A stretch of 64,000 bases of DNA from Pseudomonas moraviensis (GCF_900105805.1 NZ_LT629788.1:2232001-2296000); one strand, 5' to 3'; counted from the stretch's first letter, positions 32,672 to 42,066 are shown. Numbers and translations: made by a program. Notes: generated from the sequence alone by a model not told the origin.

Positions 32672-33325
32672 TCAGCGACTGGCCAGCTTGGTCGCCGGCG
32701 GCGCCGTCGGGGTAATACTCGCCTGATAGCGCGCCCACTCGCGATTGATCTCCGCGTACGGCAGGAAAATGCTCACGCGCGGTTGATCAAGCAGGTCCGG
32801 GCGCTTGAGGCGGCTGACGTCATCGCGGGTCAAAAACGCCACGTTGATGCCGACTACCTTGCCATCGGCGGAAAATACCGGCCCGCCGGACATGCCTTTG
32901 GCCAGTGCGCCATTGTGAGTGCCATAGAGCACGTTGCCCTCTTTGACGTCGAGGCGAACCATCGCCGGCAATGCCTGACCGGTGCCCTTGACCGACATGT
33001 ACAGCGAATTGAACCCCACCGAGGTCAGCTCTTCGCCCGGCTTGTAGCCGCGCCATCCCGGCACGCTATTGGCCTTGTGGCGGAAGAACTGCACGTCTGC
33101 CTGCCCCTGGAAAACCGTGCCCGACAGGTAAGGAATGTGCTTCACCGTCACGGCGTAATCTTCATTCCATTGCACAGCCGAACCCATCAGCACGTAAGGC
33201 AAAGGCGCGCCGGAGTGAACGACAAAGGCTTGGTCTAAAACAGGATCCTGAACAAAAGCGACTGGCATTCCATTGCACCCGCTGAGCAGCATCGACGCTG
33301 CAACAAGTGACTTGAGGGGGCGCAT
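32672..33325 (-). CDS. lipoprotein trypsin-like serine protease
   Basis: 217 residues from the ATG at 33325, which gives a lipoprotein signal with lipobox LLSGC (Cys17). A longer frame from 33361 lacks such a start. The S1/trypsin-like catalytic triad is visible as His63 (TVKHIP), Asp77 (QADVQFF) and Ser146 (KGMSGGPVF). No PDZ domain, so unlike DegP/DegS. Likely anchored in the periplasm or outer membrane. It lies tail-to-tail against the adhesin exporter operon with zero spacing. A role in trimming the surface adhesin is possible but is only inference from position. Confidence 0.82.
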   Translation of the reverse strand: MRPLKSLVAASMLLSGCNGMPVAFVQDPVLDQAFVVHSGAPLPYVLMGSAVQWNEDYAVTVKHIPYLSGTVFQGQADVQFFRHKANSVPGWRGYKPGEELTSVGFNSLYMSVKGTGQALPAMVRLDVKEGNVLYGTHNGALAKGMSGGPVFSADGKVVGINVAFLTRDDVSRLKRPDLLDQPRVSIFLPYAEINREWARYQASITPTAPPATKLASR

Positions 33326-33487
33326 TTTCGGTACATCTTGAAGTGAGGGAAGGTGCTGCAATATGTCATTGCGCCATCACTTCAGCAATAGCCTGAGCCT
33401 ACCGCTTGTCGGCGAGCGATATAGTCAGTCAATGATTGGATCCAAGTAGCGAGGCTGGGACGATGATTGCCATCGTCCCCTTGCGCG

Positions 33488-34240
33488 TCAGATTTGTGCC
33501 TGACCACCGTCGACAAACAGCTCGATACCGTTGACGAAGCTAGCGTCGTCCGAGGCGAGGAACACCGCGGCAGCAGCGATTTCTGCCGGCTCGCCAACAC
33601 GCCCCATCGGTATTTGCGATGCCATGTAATCGAGCAGACCTTGCTGCTGTTCGGCGTCCGGACCGGCCAGCTCCACCAGGCCCGGGGTTTTGGTTGCGCC
33701 CGGGCTGAGCGTGTTGATGCGCACGTTGCGGTCTTTCAAATCCAGAATCCAGCTGCGCACAAAAGCCCTCACCGCAGCCTTCGACGCGGAATACACGCTG
33801 AACGCCGCCGTGCCGGAACTGCCCGCCGTGGAACCGGTAAGAATCACCGAAGCGCCTTTGGCCAACAGCGGCAAGGCTTTCTGCACAGTGAACAGCACGC
33901 CCTTGACGTTGCGATCGAAGGTGTCGTCGTAGTGCGCCTCAGTGATCTCGCCCAGCGGCAGCATCGAGCCACCGCCGGCGTTGGCGAAAAGCACGTCGAG
34001 ATGGCCCTTTTCGGCACCAATCTGCTGATACAGCGCATCAAGCTGTTCGAGGTTCGTCGAGTCAACCTGCACGCCTATGGCGTTGCCGACCAGCGCAACG
34101 GCGGCGTCGAGCTCGGCCTGGCGACGGCCAGTGATGTAAACGTAAGCGCCTTCCTCAGCGAAGCGTTTGGCCGTGGCGAGGCCAATGCCGGAGGTGCCGC
34201 CGGTAACGAGAGCAATTTTGCCTTGAAGTTTGCCAGTCAT
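33488..34240 (-). CDS. short-chain dehydrogenase/reductase
   Basis: 250 residues from the ATG at 34240 with AGAAGA upstream; the longer frame to 34648 runs back through the divergent LysR and is rejected. TGGTSGIG at 13-20, ANAGG near 86-90, Ser137, Tyr150 and Lys154 (YSASK). Arg39-Arg40 after beta-2 (TGRRQ) predicts NADPH preference. This resembles the many 'glucose/ribitol dehydrogenase'-type SDRs whose gene faces a LysR. Physiological substrate unknown. Confidence 0.88.
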   Translation of the reverse strand: MTGKLQGKIALVTGGTSGIGLATAKRFAEEGAYVYITGRRQAELDAAVALVGNAIGVQVDSTNLEQLDALYQQIGAEKGHLDVLFANAGGGSMLPLGEITEAHYDDTFDRNVKGVLFTVQKALPLLAKGASVILTGSTAGSSGTAAFSVYSASKAAVRAFVRSWILDLKDRNVRINTLSPGATKTPGLVELAGPDAEQQQGLLDYMASQIPMGRVGEPAEIAAAAVFLASDDASFVNGIELFVDGGQAQI

Positions 34241-34360
34241 GAGTCTTCTCCAGAATGTGAGTACAGCCAATCGGGGTTTGGTTTCGAGCTGGGAAAAGCT
34301 TATCGACGCTACCGACCTTTCAAAATAGAATTGTCTGAAACTCATCGTTGCAGAATTGAA

Positions 34361-35302
34361 ATGAGCAAACTGCCTGATTTTGAAGGTCTGGCGATGTTCG
34401 CCAAAGTTGCAGAGGAAGGTTCGTTCGCCTCCGCCGCGCGGGTCATGGGCGTCTCGGTACCCACGGTGTCGCGAGCGGTGGCGCGGCTCGAAGAGCGCCT
34501 GGGCGGTCGCCTGTTCAATCGCACCTCGCGGCAATTGGCGCTGACTGAATTCGGTTCGAGCATGGCAGCTAAAGCCGGGGACATTTACCGCCAGGCCGAA
34601 GAGGTCGAGAGTGAAGCACAAGACCTCTCGGTGCAGCCGCGCGGACAAGTCCGCCTCGCCGTGCCCATGTCATTCGGTTTGCGCTGGGTCGCGCCGTTGT
34701 TGCCTGAGCTGCTGCGCCGCTACCCGGAGCTGTTCGTCGACCTGCATTTGCATGACGCCTCGGTCGACCTGATCGCCGAGGGCTTCGACGCCGCATTGCG
34801 CATCGCCGCCCTGCCCGACTCATCGCTGGTCGCGCGTCGGCTGTGCGCCGTGAGCCAACTGCTGGTGGCGTCTCCCGGCTACCTGGAAGCTCACGGACGC
34901 CCCGTGCACCCGCGTGATCTGGCGACGCGTTCGTGCCTGAGTTACGCATACCGCGCGCGCGCGCAAGTCTGGCGCTTCACCCATCACAGCGGCATCGAGG
35001 AAGATGTCGTGCCGAAAGGCCCGTTGCGCGTGACCAATTCCGATGCGCTGCTGCCGGTGTTGCTCGAGGGATTGGCGATTGCCGAATTGCCGGAATTCAT
35101 CGCCAGCGAATACCTGGCCGATGGGCGGCTGGAAGTGTTGCTGCCGGAGTGGCACATGACTCGCGGCGGGCTGTATTTCGTGACGCCGTCTGCACGCAGT
35201 CGGCCAGCGAAGATCCGCGCGCTGTCCGACTTCTTTGCCGAGCATCTGTCGGAGCCAGTGTGGCGCTGTGATCCGGCACACCCTTCGTACTTGCTCAAAT
35301 GA
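34361..35302 (+). CDS. LysR-type regulator (CrgA/AphB-like)
   Basis: 313 residues from ATG 34361 (MSKLPDFEGLAMFAKVAEEG). HTH near residues 18-40 (ASAARVMGVSVPTVSRAVAR) and effector domain with SFGLRWVAPLLPELLRRYPE. Divergent from the SDR by 120 bp, so it probably controls that gene. The upstream part of the open frame (from 33467) is antisense to the SDR and not coding. No clear dyad found in the intergenic gap. Confidence 0.88.
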   Translation: MSKLPDFEGLAMFAKVAEEGSFASAARVMGVSVPTVSRAVARLEERLGGRLFNRTSRQLALTEFGSSMAAKAGDIYRQAEEVESEAQDLSVQPRGQVRLAVPMSFGLRWVAPLLPELLRRYPELFVDLHLHDASVDLIAEGFDAALRIAALPDSSLVARRLCAVSQLLVASPGYLEAHGRPVHPRDLATRSCLSYAYRARAQVWRFTHHSGIEEDVVPKGPLRVTNSDALLPVLLEGLAIAELPEFIASEYLADGRLEVLLPEWHMTRGGLYFVTPSARSRPAKIRALSDFFAEHLSEPVWRCDPAHPSYLLK

Positions 35303-35405
35303 ACGTTCGTCGGTGCGCCTGACGACCGCACGGGCAATCCGGAAAGTGCGTGCTAGGGTGTCTAGCCAAAGCACGTTTCAATCCAGGAAAAAATGAGGAG
35401 GATTC

Positions 35406-36422
35406 ATGCCACTTCATCCCATTCTGTTCATGGGCGGTTCCGGCGCCATCGGCCACCAGACGGCCCGCGCATTGCGCGCGGCGCATCCCGACGTACCCTT
35501 GCTGATCGGCGGGCGCGACCTCGCCAGAGCTGAGCAAACCGCCGAGCAAATCGGCAATGCCCAGGGTGTGGTCATCGATGCTCGCGCAGAAGATCTGGGA
35601 CTGGGTGATCGCCCGGTCAGCGCCATCGCCCTTTTCTACATGGACCACGCCCTCGCCGGGCTGCGTTTTGCGCAAAAGCGCAAGGTGCCGCACCTGAGCA
35701 TTTCTTCCGGCGTATTCGAAATCGCCCCGCAAATCGCCAGTTTCATTCACTCGCCCGAGGCGGCGCCGATTGTGCTCGGCTACGAATGGATGGTCGGCGC
35801 GACCACGGTAGCGACGCTGCACCTCGCCAAGGCCTTCGCGCGCGTGCACGACATCCGCATCCACGCACTGGTCGACGAACAGGATGGCGGCGGCCCGACC
35901 GTGGCGGTCGATTTCGAACACCTGAACAAAATGCTGCCGGCCGCGCTGACCCGCCGTGACGGCGAGTTCATCTGGCGCGAAGGCGACGACGCCAAGGTCA
36001 GCTTCCGCGCCGTCGACGGTACCACTCTGGAAGGCGCCGGTTTCTCCTCCATCGACGTCACCGGCCTGGCCGCCGCCACCGACGCCCCGAACGTCGAGTT
36101 CAACCTCGCCAGCGGCGTCAGCTCGACCCGGCGTCAGGGCCAGCCGATGTCGACAGAGATATTGATCGAAATAGAAGGCACGGATCACAAGGGATCTGCG
36201 TTGCGCACACGGCACGCCGTGGTTCACCGCGCAGGTGCGGCGGCATTGACCGGGCTCAGCGTGGCCATGCTGCTGGAGCGACTGGTTGGGCTGGACGGGC
36301 AAGCGCCTGTGAGGCCGGGGTTGTATTTTCCGTATCAGTTGCTGGACGCGCAGGTGTTTTTGCAGCGGCTGGAAAAGGACGGTGGTGAATTGATTGAGCT
36401 GAACAGAGAAGTGACTGGATAA
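35406..36422 (+). CDS. saccharopine-dehydrogenase-like NAD(P)-binding protein
   Basis: 338 residues. An N-terminal Rossmann motif GGSGAIGHQTARAL near 10-23 follows a short beta strand, then LLIGGRDLARAEQ, typical of the saccharopine dehydrogenase-like superfamily. The middle part (GYEWMVGATTVATLHLAKAF) and a C-terminal dimer/substrate region follow. The Arg after beta-2 suggests NADP. RBS GAGGAG lies 6 bp before the ATG. Not clearly in an operon. A hairpin at 36429-36451 follows its stop, but its T-run serves the opposite strand. Reaction unknown. Confidence 0.78.
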   Translation: MPLHPILFMGGSGAIGHQTARALRAAHPDVPLLIGGRDLARAEQTAEQIGNAQGVVIDARAEDLGLGDRPVSAIALFYMDHALAGLRFAQKRKVPHLSISSGVFEIAPQIASFIHSPEAAPIVLGYEWMVGATTVATLHLAKAFARVHDIRIHALVDEQDGGGPTVAVDFEHLNKMLPAALTRRDGEFIWREGDDAKVSFRAVDGTTLEGAGFSSIDVTGLAAATDAPNVEFNLASGVSSTRRQGQPMSTEILIEIEGTDHKGSALRTRHAVVHRAGAAALTGLSVAMLLERLVGLDGQAPVRPGLYFPYQLLDAQVFLQRLEKDGGELIELNREVTG

Positions 36423-36428
36423 AAAATC

Positions 36429-36451
36429 GTAGCGACCAGGCTGGTCGCTAC
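36429..36451 (-). terminator. Rho-independent terminator (minus strand)
   Basis: Inverted repeat with arms GTAGCGACCAG and CTGGTCGCTAC around one base. Read on the minus strand it is followed by a run of six T (GATTTTTT). It is correctly placed to end transcripts of the lysine-rich gene. On the plus strand the hairpin follows the saccharopine-dehydrogenase-like stop by a few bases but lacks a T-run. Confidence 0.65.
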
Positions 36452-36551
36452 TAAAAAAGACAGAAGACAGGGTCGCTGGCGAGCAACCGAAGCTTCAATT
36501 TTACTTTCCTGCGTCTGCACAGAGTCAGAGCTTGCGACCAACCTGAGCGTA

Positions 36552-36577
36552 GCCCTGCCTTGAGCTCAAGGCAGGGC
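36552..36577. repeat. perfect 26-bp palindrome downstream of the lysine-rich gene
   Basis: The arms GCCCTGCCTTGAG and CTCAAGGCAGGGC are exactly self-complementary, starting 18 bp past the stop of the lysine-rich gene. It would form a strong RNA hairpin without a T-run. It may stabilise the 3' end of the transcript ahead of the terminator at 36429-36451. Confidence 0.7.
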
Positions 36578-36595
36578 GCAGAGCCCTGGCAAATG

Positions 36596-36856
36596 TCACT
36601 TCTTCTTTTTCGCTGGCTTGTCGGCCTTCTCTGATTTCTTTGCCTTCTCCGGTTTGCTGTCAGCTTTCTTGGCGGAATCCTTGGGTTTGGCGTCTTTTTT
36701 CTTTTCTTTCTTGTCAGAGGGCTTTTCTTTCTTGTCGGAGGACTTCGATAGCGTCGAAGCCGCATCCGATTTCTTCGCCGATGACGACTTTTTGTCTTTC
36801 AATTCTTTACTGGCTTTCGAAGTCTCACCTTTGCTCTTCTTGTCATCTTTAGCCAC
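36596..36856 (-). CDS. lysine-rich low-complexity protein (histone H1/AlgP-like tail)
   Basis: 86 residues from a GTG at 36856 placed 5 bp after GAGAGGTGG, giving VAKDDKKSKGETSKASKELK. A 118-residue frame from 36952 has a less typical N-terminus and no such RBS. By hand count 34 of 86 residues are Lys, and only ten kinds of amino acid occur in the written frame, with no aromatic residue, Cys, Arg or His. The product is therefore strongly basic and disordered, like the KPAA-type tails of AlgP or bacterial H1-like proteins that coat DNA or RNA. No globular domain. Function is inferred from composition only. Confidence 0.72.
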   Translation of the reverse strand: MAKDDKKSKGETSKASKELKDKKSSSAKKSDAASTLSKSSDKKEKPSDKKEKKKDAKPKDSAKKADSKPEKAKKSEKADKPAKKKK

Positions 36857-37126
36857 GTTAACCACCTCTCGGAGTAGTGCTGACATTAGCGCACTGCCTG
36901 CGGAATTGCCCACAGGCTCAGTATTAGGCGTGGCTGGTGGAATGCCGTTCAATTTTTCTCAAACGTCGACAATCGCAGGCTGAAAGTTCAAAAGGTGTTG
37001 GCGATCTGGAAGCGCCTTGCACTAAAAGGCGCATCCTGTTCTTCGTCCTGGTTTCGGCGAAAGAAATCGCGCATCAGGTCGGCAGGAGCTTGACGCTGCC
37101 ACAAACCCTGCTCGCGGGTCTGCCAG

Positions 37127-37699
37127 TCATTCCTTCACCTGTTGAGCCAGTGCGGTGGGGTAAATGACTTGCTGGGTGTCCAGGTTGCGAATCTCGGATT
37201 CGATGCTGATGGTTGACACCTCTCGTCCGCGAGGTCCGCTGATAGCGGTGCTGGTGGAGAAGTCCACCACATAACGCTGGCCGGCGCGCAATTCGACATC
37301 GCGTGCACCGAAGCCGCATTTTGCGCCGCCGGTACCTAGCCCGTTCATCGATACCCAGCACCAGCCCAAGGAGTGCTTTCCGGGCGTAAGGCGTAGCGCC
37401 TGTTTACCGGAAACGTCGAGAATTGACGCACGCCCTGCGCCCGGCAACGGTTGGTCATCCACTTGCGTCGCTAGCAGCAGTCGGTGAAAGGGCACGCCGA
37501 TAGCGCGAAATTGAGTGGTCGCGAAGTAGACAAGCGCGGCGTCGGGAGCGTTATTGGAAAGATCATAAGGCGTCATCGATTCCGGCGCCCATTCGCCCTG
37601 GTAATCCTTGTAGTGATAGTTGGAGCAGGCGGTGGTGAAAATGGCTGCCAGCAGAACCGCAGATAACTTGAGTGGCGAATTGAATAGCGACGAACGCAT
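37127..37699 (-). CDS. hypothetical lipoprotein
   Basis: 190 residues with signal peptide and lipobox-like IFTTAC (Cys25). The mature part is beta-rich (FHRLLLATQVDDQPLPGAGR, LRLTPGKHSLGWCWVSMNGL, AGQRYVVDFSTSTAISGPRG), with two further Cys (GWCW and KCGF) that could pair in the periplasm. The pattern resembles small Pseudomonas lipoproteins with a carbohydrate-binding-like sandwich, but I cannot name a family. Stands alone; start chosen at the first ATG, which has a Shine-Dalgarno-like AGGAAG upstream. Confidence 0.72.
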   Translation of the reverse strand: MRSSLFNSPLKLSAVLLAAIFTTACSNYHYKDYQGEWAPESMTPYDLSNNAPDAALVYFATTQFRAIGVPFHRLLLATQVDDQPLPGAGRASILDVSGKQALRLTPGKHSLGWCWVSMNGLGTGGAKCGFGARDVELRAGQRYVVDFSTSTAISGPRGREVSTISIESEIRNLDTQQVIYPTALAQQVKE

Positions 37700-37821
37700 T
37701 GTTCTTCCTTGTTGAGATACCTACGGCTGCTTTGTCAACAGCGGCCGTTTCCGGCGAAGAGTGATATCGGGATGATATCATTCAAACCGTCATAGAGCCT
37801 CTGCGGCGCTGTTCTTGTGCC

Positions 37822-37851
37822 AAAAAAAAAGACTCGCCGCGTGACGAGCCT
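37822..37851 (-). terminator. Rho-independent terminator of the RND efflux operon
   Basis: On the minus strand the stem AGGCTCG/CGAGTCT (one G-U pair) with an 8-base loop is followed by a run of nine T. It begins 20 bp after the stop of the RND permease gene, exactly where an operon terminator is expected. Confidence 0.85.
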
Positions 37852-37870
37852 CTTATGCCTGTACTTCGCT

Positions 37871-40800
37871 TCAGGCTGATCTCACCGTTGCAGCCTGCTG
37901 GTTGTTCTCAGCCCGAATCCTGAACCAGATCGCATACATCGCTGGCAAAAACACCAACGTAATGATGGTGCCAACAAACGTGCCGCCGATCAGCGTGTAC
38001 GCCAGCGTGCCCCAGAACACCGAGTGGGTCAGCGGAATGAACGCGAGAATCGCTGCCAGCGCGGTCAACAACACCGGCCGCGCCCGTTGCACTGTCGCTT
38101 CGACCACGGCATGAAACGGCGCCAGGCCTTCCTGCTCATTGTGATGAATCTGCCCGATCAGGATCAGCGTGTTGCGCATCAGGATTCCAGACAGCGCGAT
38201 CAACCCGACCAGCGCGTTGATGCCGAACGGCTGATTGAAGATCAGCAGCGTCGGGACGACACCGATCAAGCCTAACGGCGAGGTGAGGAAGACCATGATC
38301 ATCGCCGAGATCGAACGCACCTGCACGATGATGATCAGCAACGTCATGGCGATCATGATTGGCAGCAACGGCAAGATCGCCTTGCCTGCCTTGCCGGATT
38401 CTTCGATGGCGCCCGCCTGTTCAATCCGGTAACCGGATGGCAGGTTTTCGATGATCGGCTGCAACTGCTGGATGATCGCGCCGGAGACGTCCGGTGGCTG
38501 CAAGCCTTCGGCGATGTCGCCACGCACGGTGATGGTCGGCGTGCGATCACGGCGGCGCAGGATCGGATCTTCCATGCGCACTTCCACCTGGCCGATCTGC
38601 GACAACGGGATGCGCTGCCCCGCCGCGCCGACCAGGGTAAAGCCTTCGATCTGTGCCGGGTCGAGGCGGATATTGCCCGCCGCACGGCCGACGACCTGGA
38701 CTGAACGGATGTCCTCGCGAACCGCCGTGATCGGCACGCCGCTCAGAAGAAATTGCAACTGCTGGGCCACCGCGCTGGACGTCAGCCCCACCGCCTGCAA
38801 GCGATCCTGATTCAGGTTGAAGTGCAACGTCGGCGTCAGCGGCCCCCAGTCCGTGTTGACGGTTCTCATCATCGGGCTGTCCTGCATCACCGCCCTGACC
38901 TGCTCGGCGATGTCGCGCAGCTTCGCCGGTTCAGGCCCCATCACGCGATAGGCCACCGGGAATGGCGAGTACGGGCCGAACACGATTTGCGTGGCCCGAA
39001 CGCGTGCCTCTGGAGCAAGCCCTTCAGCGACGGCTTCGCGCAAACGCAACTTGAGGGTTTCGCGAGCGTCCTGGCCGTCGGTCAGCACGACGATTTTGGC
39101 GAACGATGGATCCGGCAACTCCGGCGCCATCGCCAGGAAAAACCGTGGCGCGCCCTGGCCGATATAGGCCGTGACGATTTTGGCCTCTTCCTGCTTTTGC
39201 AGCCAGGCTTCGACTTTGACCGCCGCCGCGCTGGTCTGCTCGATGGACGTGCCATAGGGCATCTGCACTTCGATCATCACTTCGGGACGGTCAGAGGTCG
39301 GAAAGAACTGCTTCTTCACCAGCCCCATGCCTGGAATCGCGACGACAAACAGCGCGACAACCATGCCCGCCACCAGCCACTTGCGCGTAATCACCCAGGT
39401 AAGAATCCGCCGGAAGCGGTTGTAGCGCGGCGTGTCGTAGATTGCCGCATGCCCGCCTTCGACTTTCTTGACGTCCGGCAACAGCTTCACACCCAAGTAC
39501 GGCGTGAAAGCCACGGCGACGACCCATGAAGCAATGAGCGCGATGCCGACAATCCAGAACATGTTGCTGGTGTACTCGCCCGCCGTGGACTGGGCGAACC
39601 CGTTTGGCAAAAAGCCAATCGCCGTGACCAGTGTGCCAGCGAGCATCGGCGCTGCGGTATGGCTCCAGGCATAAGCTGAGGCCTTGATGCGGTCGTAGCC
39701 CTCCTCCATTTTCACCACCATCATTTCAATGGCGATGATCGCGTCATCGACCAGCAGCCCCAGCGCCAGGATCAATGAACCCAAGGTAATCCGGTCGAAG
39801 TTCTTGCCGGTGGCTGCCATCACCACAAACACGATCGCCAGGGTCAACGGCACCGCCGCTGCGACTACCACGCCGACACGCCAGCCCATGCTGAGAAAAC
39901 ACACGAGCATGACCACCAGCAGCGCGACAAAGAACTTGACCATGAACTCGCCGACGGCCGAGTCGATATTCACCGCCTGATCGGTGACTTTGGAGAGGGA
40001 CATGCCCAAGGGCATTTCCTCGTTGATCCTGACCGTCTCGGCATCCAGCGCCTTGCCCAGATCGAGACCGTTCCAGCCCTCGCGCATGATCACGCCGAGC
40101 AATAACGTTTCCTCGCCATTGTTGCGCACCAGAAAGGTTGCCGGGTCTTCGTAGCCGCGCTCGACCGTCGCGACATCAGATAGCTTGAGGGTTCGCTCCT
40201 GCGCAACCACCGGCGTGTCACGGATTTTCTGTAACGTATCGAACGCGCCATCGACGCGCAGAAAAACCTCCGGCCCTTTGGTTTCGACCGATCCGGCGGG
40301 GGTCAGGACGTTCTGATTGTTCAGCGCGGCGAAGATGTCCTGCGGCGACAAACCCAGCGTCGCCAACCGATCATGGGAAAACGAAACGAATATCCGCTCG
40401 GCCTGCTCGCCGATGATGTTGACCTTTTTCACCCCCGGCACATGCAACAGGCGCTGGCGTAATGTCTCTGCGTCGCGCACCAGCAAGCGCTGCGGCTCGC
40501 CCTTGGCTTTCAAGGCGAACAGCGCGAAGGTCACATCGGAAAACTCGTCGTTGACCATCGGCCCGATGACACCCGCCGGCAGCCTGATTGCTTCGTCGTC
40601 GAGTTTTTTCCGTGCCTGATAAAACTCTTCCTGCACTTGGCCCGGCGGTGTGCTGTCGAGCAACGACACCACGGTGAATGCAAGCCCCGGGCGCGTGTAG
40701 GTTTCCGTGCGGTCGTACCACTTCAATTCCTGCAGACGCTTTTCCAGGGGTTCGGCGACCTGGTCCTGCATCTCCTGCGCGGTCGCCCCCGGCCACGCGG

Positions 40801-40960
40801 TAATCACCGTTAGCTGCTTGACCGTGAACGGCGGATCTTCCGCCCGGCCCAACTTGAAGAACGACAGGACGCCGGCAACGGCGATCAGAAAAATCAGAAA
40901 CACCGTGATCGCCCGTTGGCGAACGGCGATGGCGGAAAGGTTGAACCGGCCCTCGCTCAT
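37871..40960 (-). CDS. RND efflux pump inner-membrane transporter (HAE1-type)
   Basis: 1,029 residues with the classical RND layout: TM1 near 15-33, a large periplasmic loop, TM2-6, a second loop, and TM8-12. TM4 carries the proton-relay pair in GLLVDDAIIAIEMM near 404-417. Periplasmic motif PGATAQEM near 56-63. It trimerises and pumps hydrophobic compounds outward together with the adaptor encoded just upstream and an outer-membrane channel encoded elsewhere. The ATG overlaps the adaptor's TGA. Substrate cannot be told; it is likely under the TetR gene at 42464-43090. Confidence 0.94.
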   Translation of the reverse strand: MSEGRFNLSAIAVRQRAITVFLIFLIAVAGVLSFFKLGRAEDPPFTVKQLTVITAWPGATAQEMQDQVAEPLEKRLQELKWYDRTETYTRPGLAFTVVSLLDSTPPGQVQEEFYQARKKLDDEAIRLPAGVIGPMVNDEFSDVTFALFALKAKGEPQRLLVRDAETLRQRLLHVPGVKKVNIIGEQAERIFVSFSHDRLATLGLSPQDIFAALNNQNVLTPAGSVETKGPEVFLRVDGAFDTLQKIRDTPVVAQERTLKLSDVATVERGYEDPATFLVRNNGEETLLLGVIMREGWNGLDLGKALDAETVRINEEMPLGMSLSKVTDQAVNIDSAVGEFMVKFFVALLVVMLVCFLSMGWRVGVVVAAAVPLTLAIVFVVMAATGKNFDRITLGSLILALGLLVDDAIIAIEMMVVKMEEGYDRIKASAYAWSHTAAPMLAGTLVTAIGFLPNGFAQSTAGEYTSNMFWIVGIALIASWVVAVAFTPYLGVKLLPDVKKVEGGHAAIYDTPRYNRFRRILTWVITRKWLVAGMVVALFVVAIPGMGLVKKQFFPTSDRPEVMIEVQMPYGTSIEQTSAAAVKVEAWLQKQEEAKIVTAYIGQGAPRFFLAMAPELPDPSFAKIVVLTDGQDARETLKLRLREAVAEGLAPEARVRATQIVFGPYSPFPVAYRVMGPEPAKLRDIAEQVRAVMQDSPMMRTVNTDWGPLTPTLHFNLNQDRLQAVGLTSSAVAQQLQFLLSGVPITAVREDIRSVQVVGRAAGNIRLDPAQIEGFTLVGAAGQRIPLSQIGQVEVRMEDPILRRRDRTPTITVRGDIAEGLQPPDVSGAIIQQLQPIIENLPSGYRIEQAGAIEESGKAGKAILPLLPIMIAMTLLIIIVQVRSISAMIMVFLTSPLGLIGVVPTLLIFNQPFGINALVGLIALSGILMRNTLILIGQIHHNEQEGLAPFHAVVEATVQRARPVLLTALAAILAFIPLTHSVFWGTLAYTLIGGTFVGTIITLVFLPAMYAIWFRIRAENNQQAATVRSA

Positions 40961-42066
40961 GGACGGCTCCCGGCAACCTGGCCATCGTCGCGGGCAAGCA
41001 AGCGTACTTCTTCGCCATCGCGCAGCAGATGCGCGCCCAGCGCGACAATCGGTTCACCGACGTTGAGCTGGCCAGCGACACGGGCCGAGTCATCGCTCAA
41101 GCCCAGGACCTCCACCGGGCGCCAGCTCACTGTCGCCGGTGTGCCGGCGATGACCCACACGCCGGGGCCTTTGCCCGGGTCGTAGATCGCGGCGACGGGC
41201 ACCTTGAGCGCCTGATCTGGCGAAGAACCCTGGGCAATTTCGACGGTGACCGTCGAGCCGATTGGCGCATTGGCCAAACTGCCTTCGAGCACATAGCGCG
41301 CCTCGAAGGTACGAGTTGTGCTGTCGGCCGAATCGGAAAGCAGACGCAGTTTTGCGCTCACGGCAGCCGACGTATCGCCATACAATTTTGCCTGAGCGGT
41401 CGAGCCCGGCGCGGGGCGCAAGGTCTCGGGCAGATGGACGATGGCCTCCCGCTGACCGGCCCGCGCCAGCCGCACCACCGGTTGTCCCGGGCTGACGACT
41501 TGCCCGGGCTCGGCGAGGGTTTCCACCACCACGCCATCAGCGTCCGCCAGCAAAACCGCGTAACCCGAGGCGTTGCGCGCTACGTCCGCTTGCGCCACAG
41601 CGGCATTGAGTTGCGCCCTGGCGGTGTCGGCTGCGGCTTTGAACTGATCGTAGGCCGATGCCGAAATAGCGCCGGCGGCGACGAGTTTGCGATTGCGCGC
41701 TTCGTCACCGGCAGTCTGTATGGCTCGGGCGCGAGCGGCGCTCACCGCTTCTTGCTGGGCTCGCGCCTGCAGGCCGAGGTCGATCGGGTCGAGGCGCATC
41801 AGTGGCTGGCCGCGCTTGACCGTCTGACCGGTATCAACCAGACGCTCGAGCACCTTGCCCGAAACGCGAAAACCCAGATCGCCCTGCACTCGCGCCGCCA
41901 CGACACCGGTGAATGATCGTGTTCCATTTTCTGCCGGTTGCACCGCCGCCGATCTGACAATCGGCGCCAAGGTACGCGGGTCTTTTGCGCTGGAGGAATC
42001 CCCGCACGCCGTCAGGGCCAAGGGCAACAAACATACCACGAGGGGAAAAGGTCGGAGCCGGCGCAT
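40957..42066 (-). CDS. RND efflux periplasmic adaptor lipoprotein
   Basis: 369 residues with lipoprotein signal LALTACG (Cys21). An HlyD/AcrA-type fold follows: lipoyl half-motif VVAARVQGDLGFRVSGKVLE near 55-74, helical hairpin near 100-165 (QQEAVSAARARAIQTAGDEA), and beta-barrel part with VPVAAIYDPGKGPGVWVIAG. It links the RND permease to the outer-membrane channel. First gene of a two-gene operon, coupled to the permease by ATGA. Confidence 0.93.
   Translation of the reverse strand: MRRLRPFPLVVCLLPLALTACGDSSSAKDPRTLAPIVRSAAVQPAENGTRSFTGVVAARVQGDLGFRVSGKVLERLVDTGQTVKRGQPLMRLDPIDLGLQARAQQEAVSAARARAIQTAGDEARNRKLVAAGAISASAYDQFKAAADTARAQLNAAVAQADVARNASGYAVLLADADGVVVETLAEPGQVVSPGQPVVRLARAGQREAIVHLPETLRPAPGSTAQAKLYGDTSAAVSAKLRLLSDSADSTTRTFEARYVLEGSLANAPIGSTVTVEIAQGSSPDQALKVPVAAIYDPGKGPGVWVIAGTPATVSWRPVEVLGLSDDSARVAGQLNVGEPIVALGAHLLRDGEEVRLLARDDGQVAGSRP

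Noticed and set aside
33467..34360. N-terminal extension of the LysR gene at 34361
   Set aside because: Antisense to a clear SDR gene. The normal LysR start is at 34361.
36857..36952. Longer start for the lysine-rich protein
   Set aside because: The added residues have a different composition and no RBS. The GTG at 36856 has GAGAGGTGG in ideal position.
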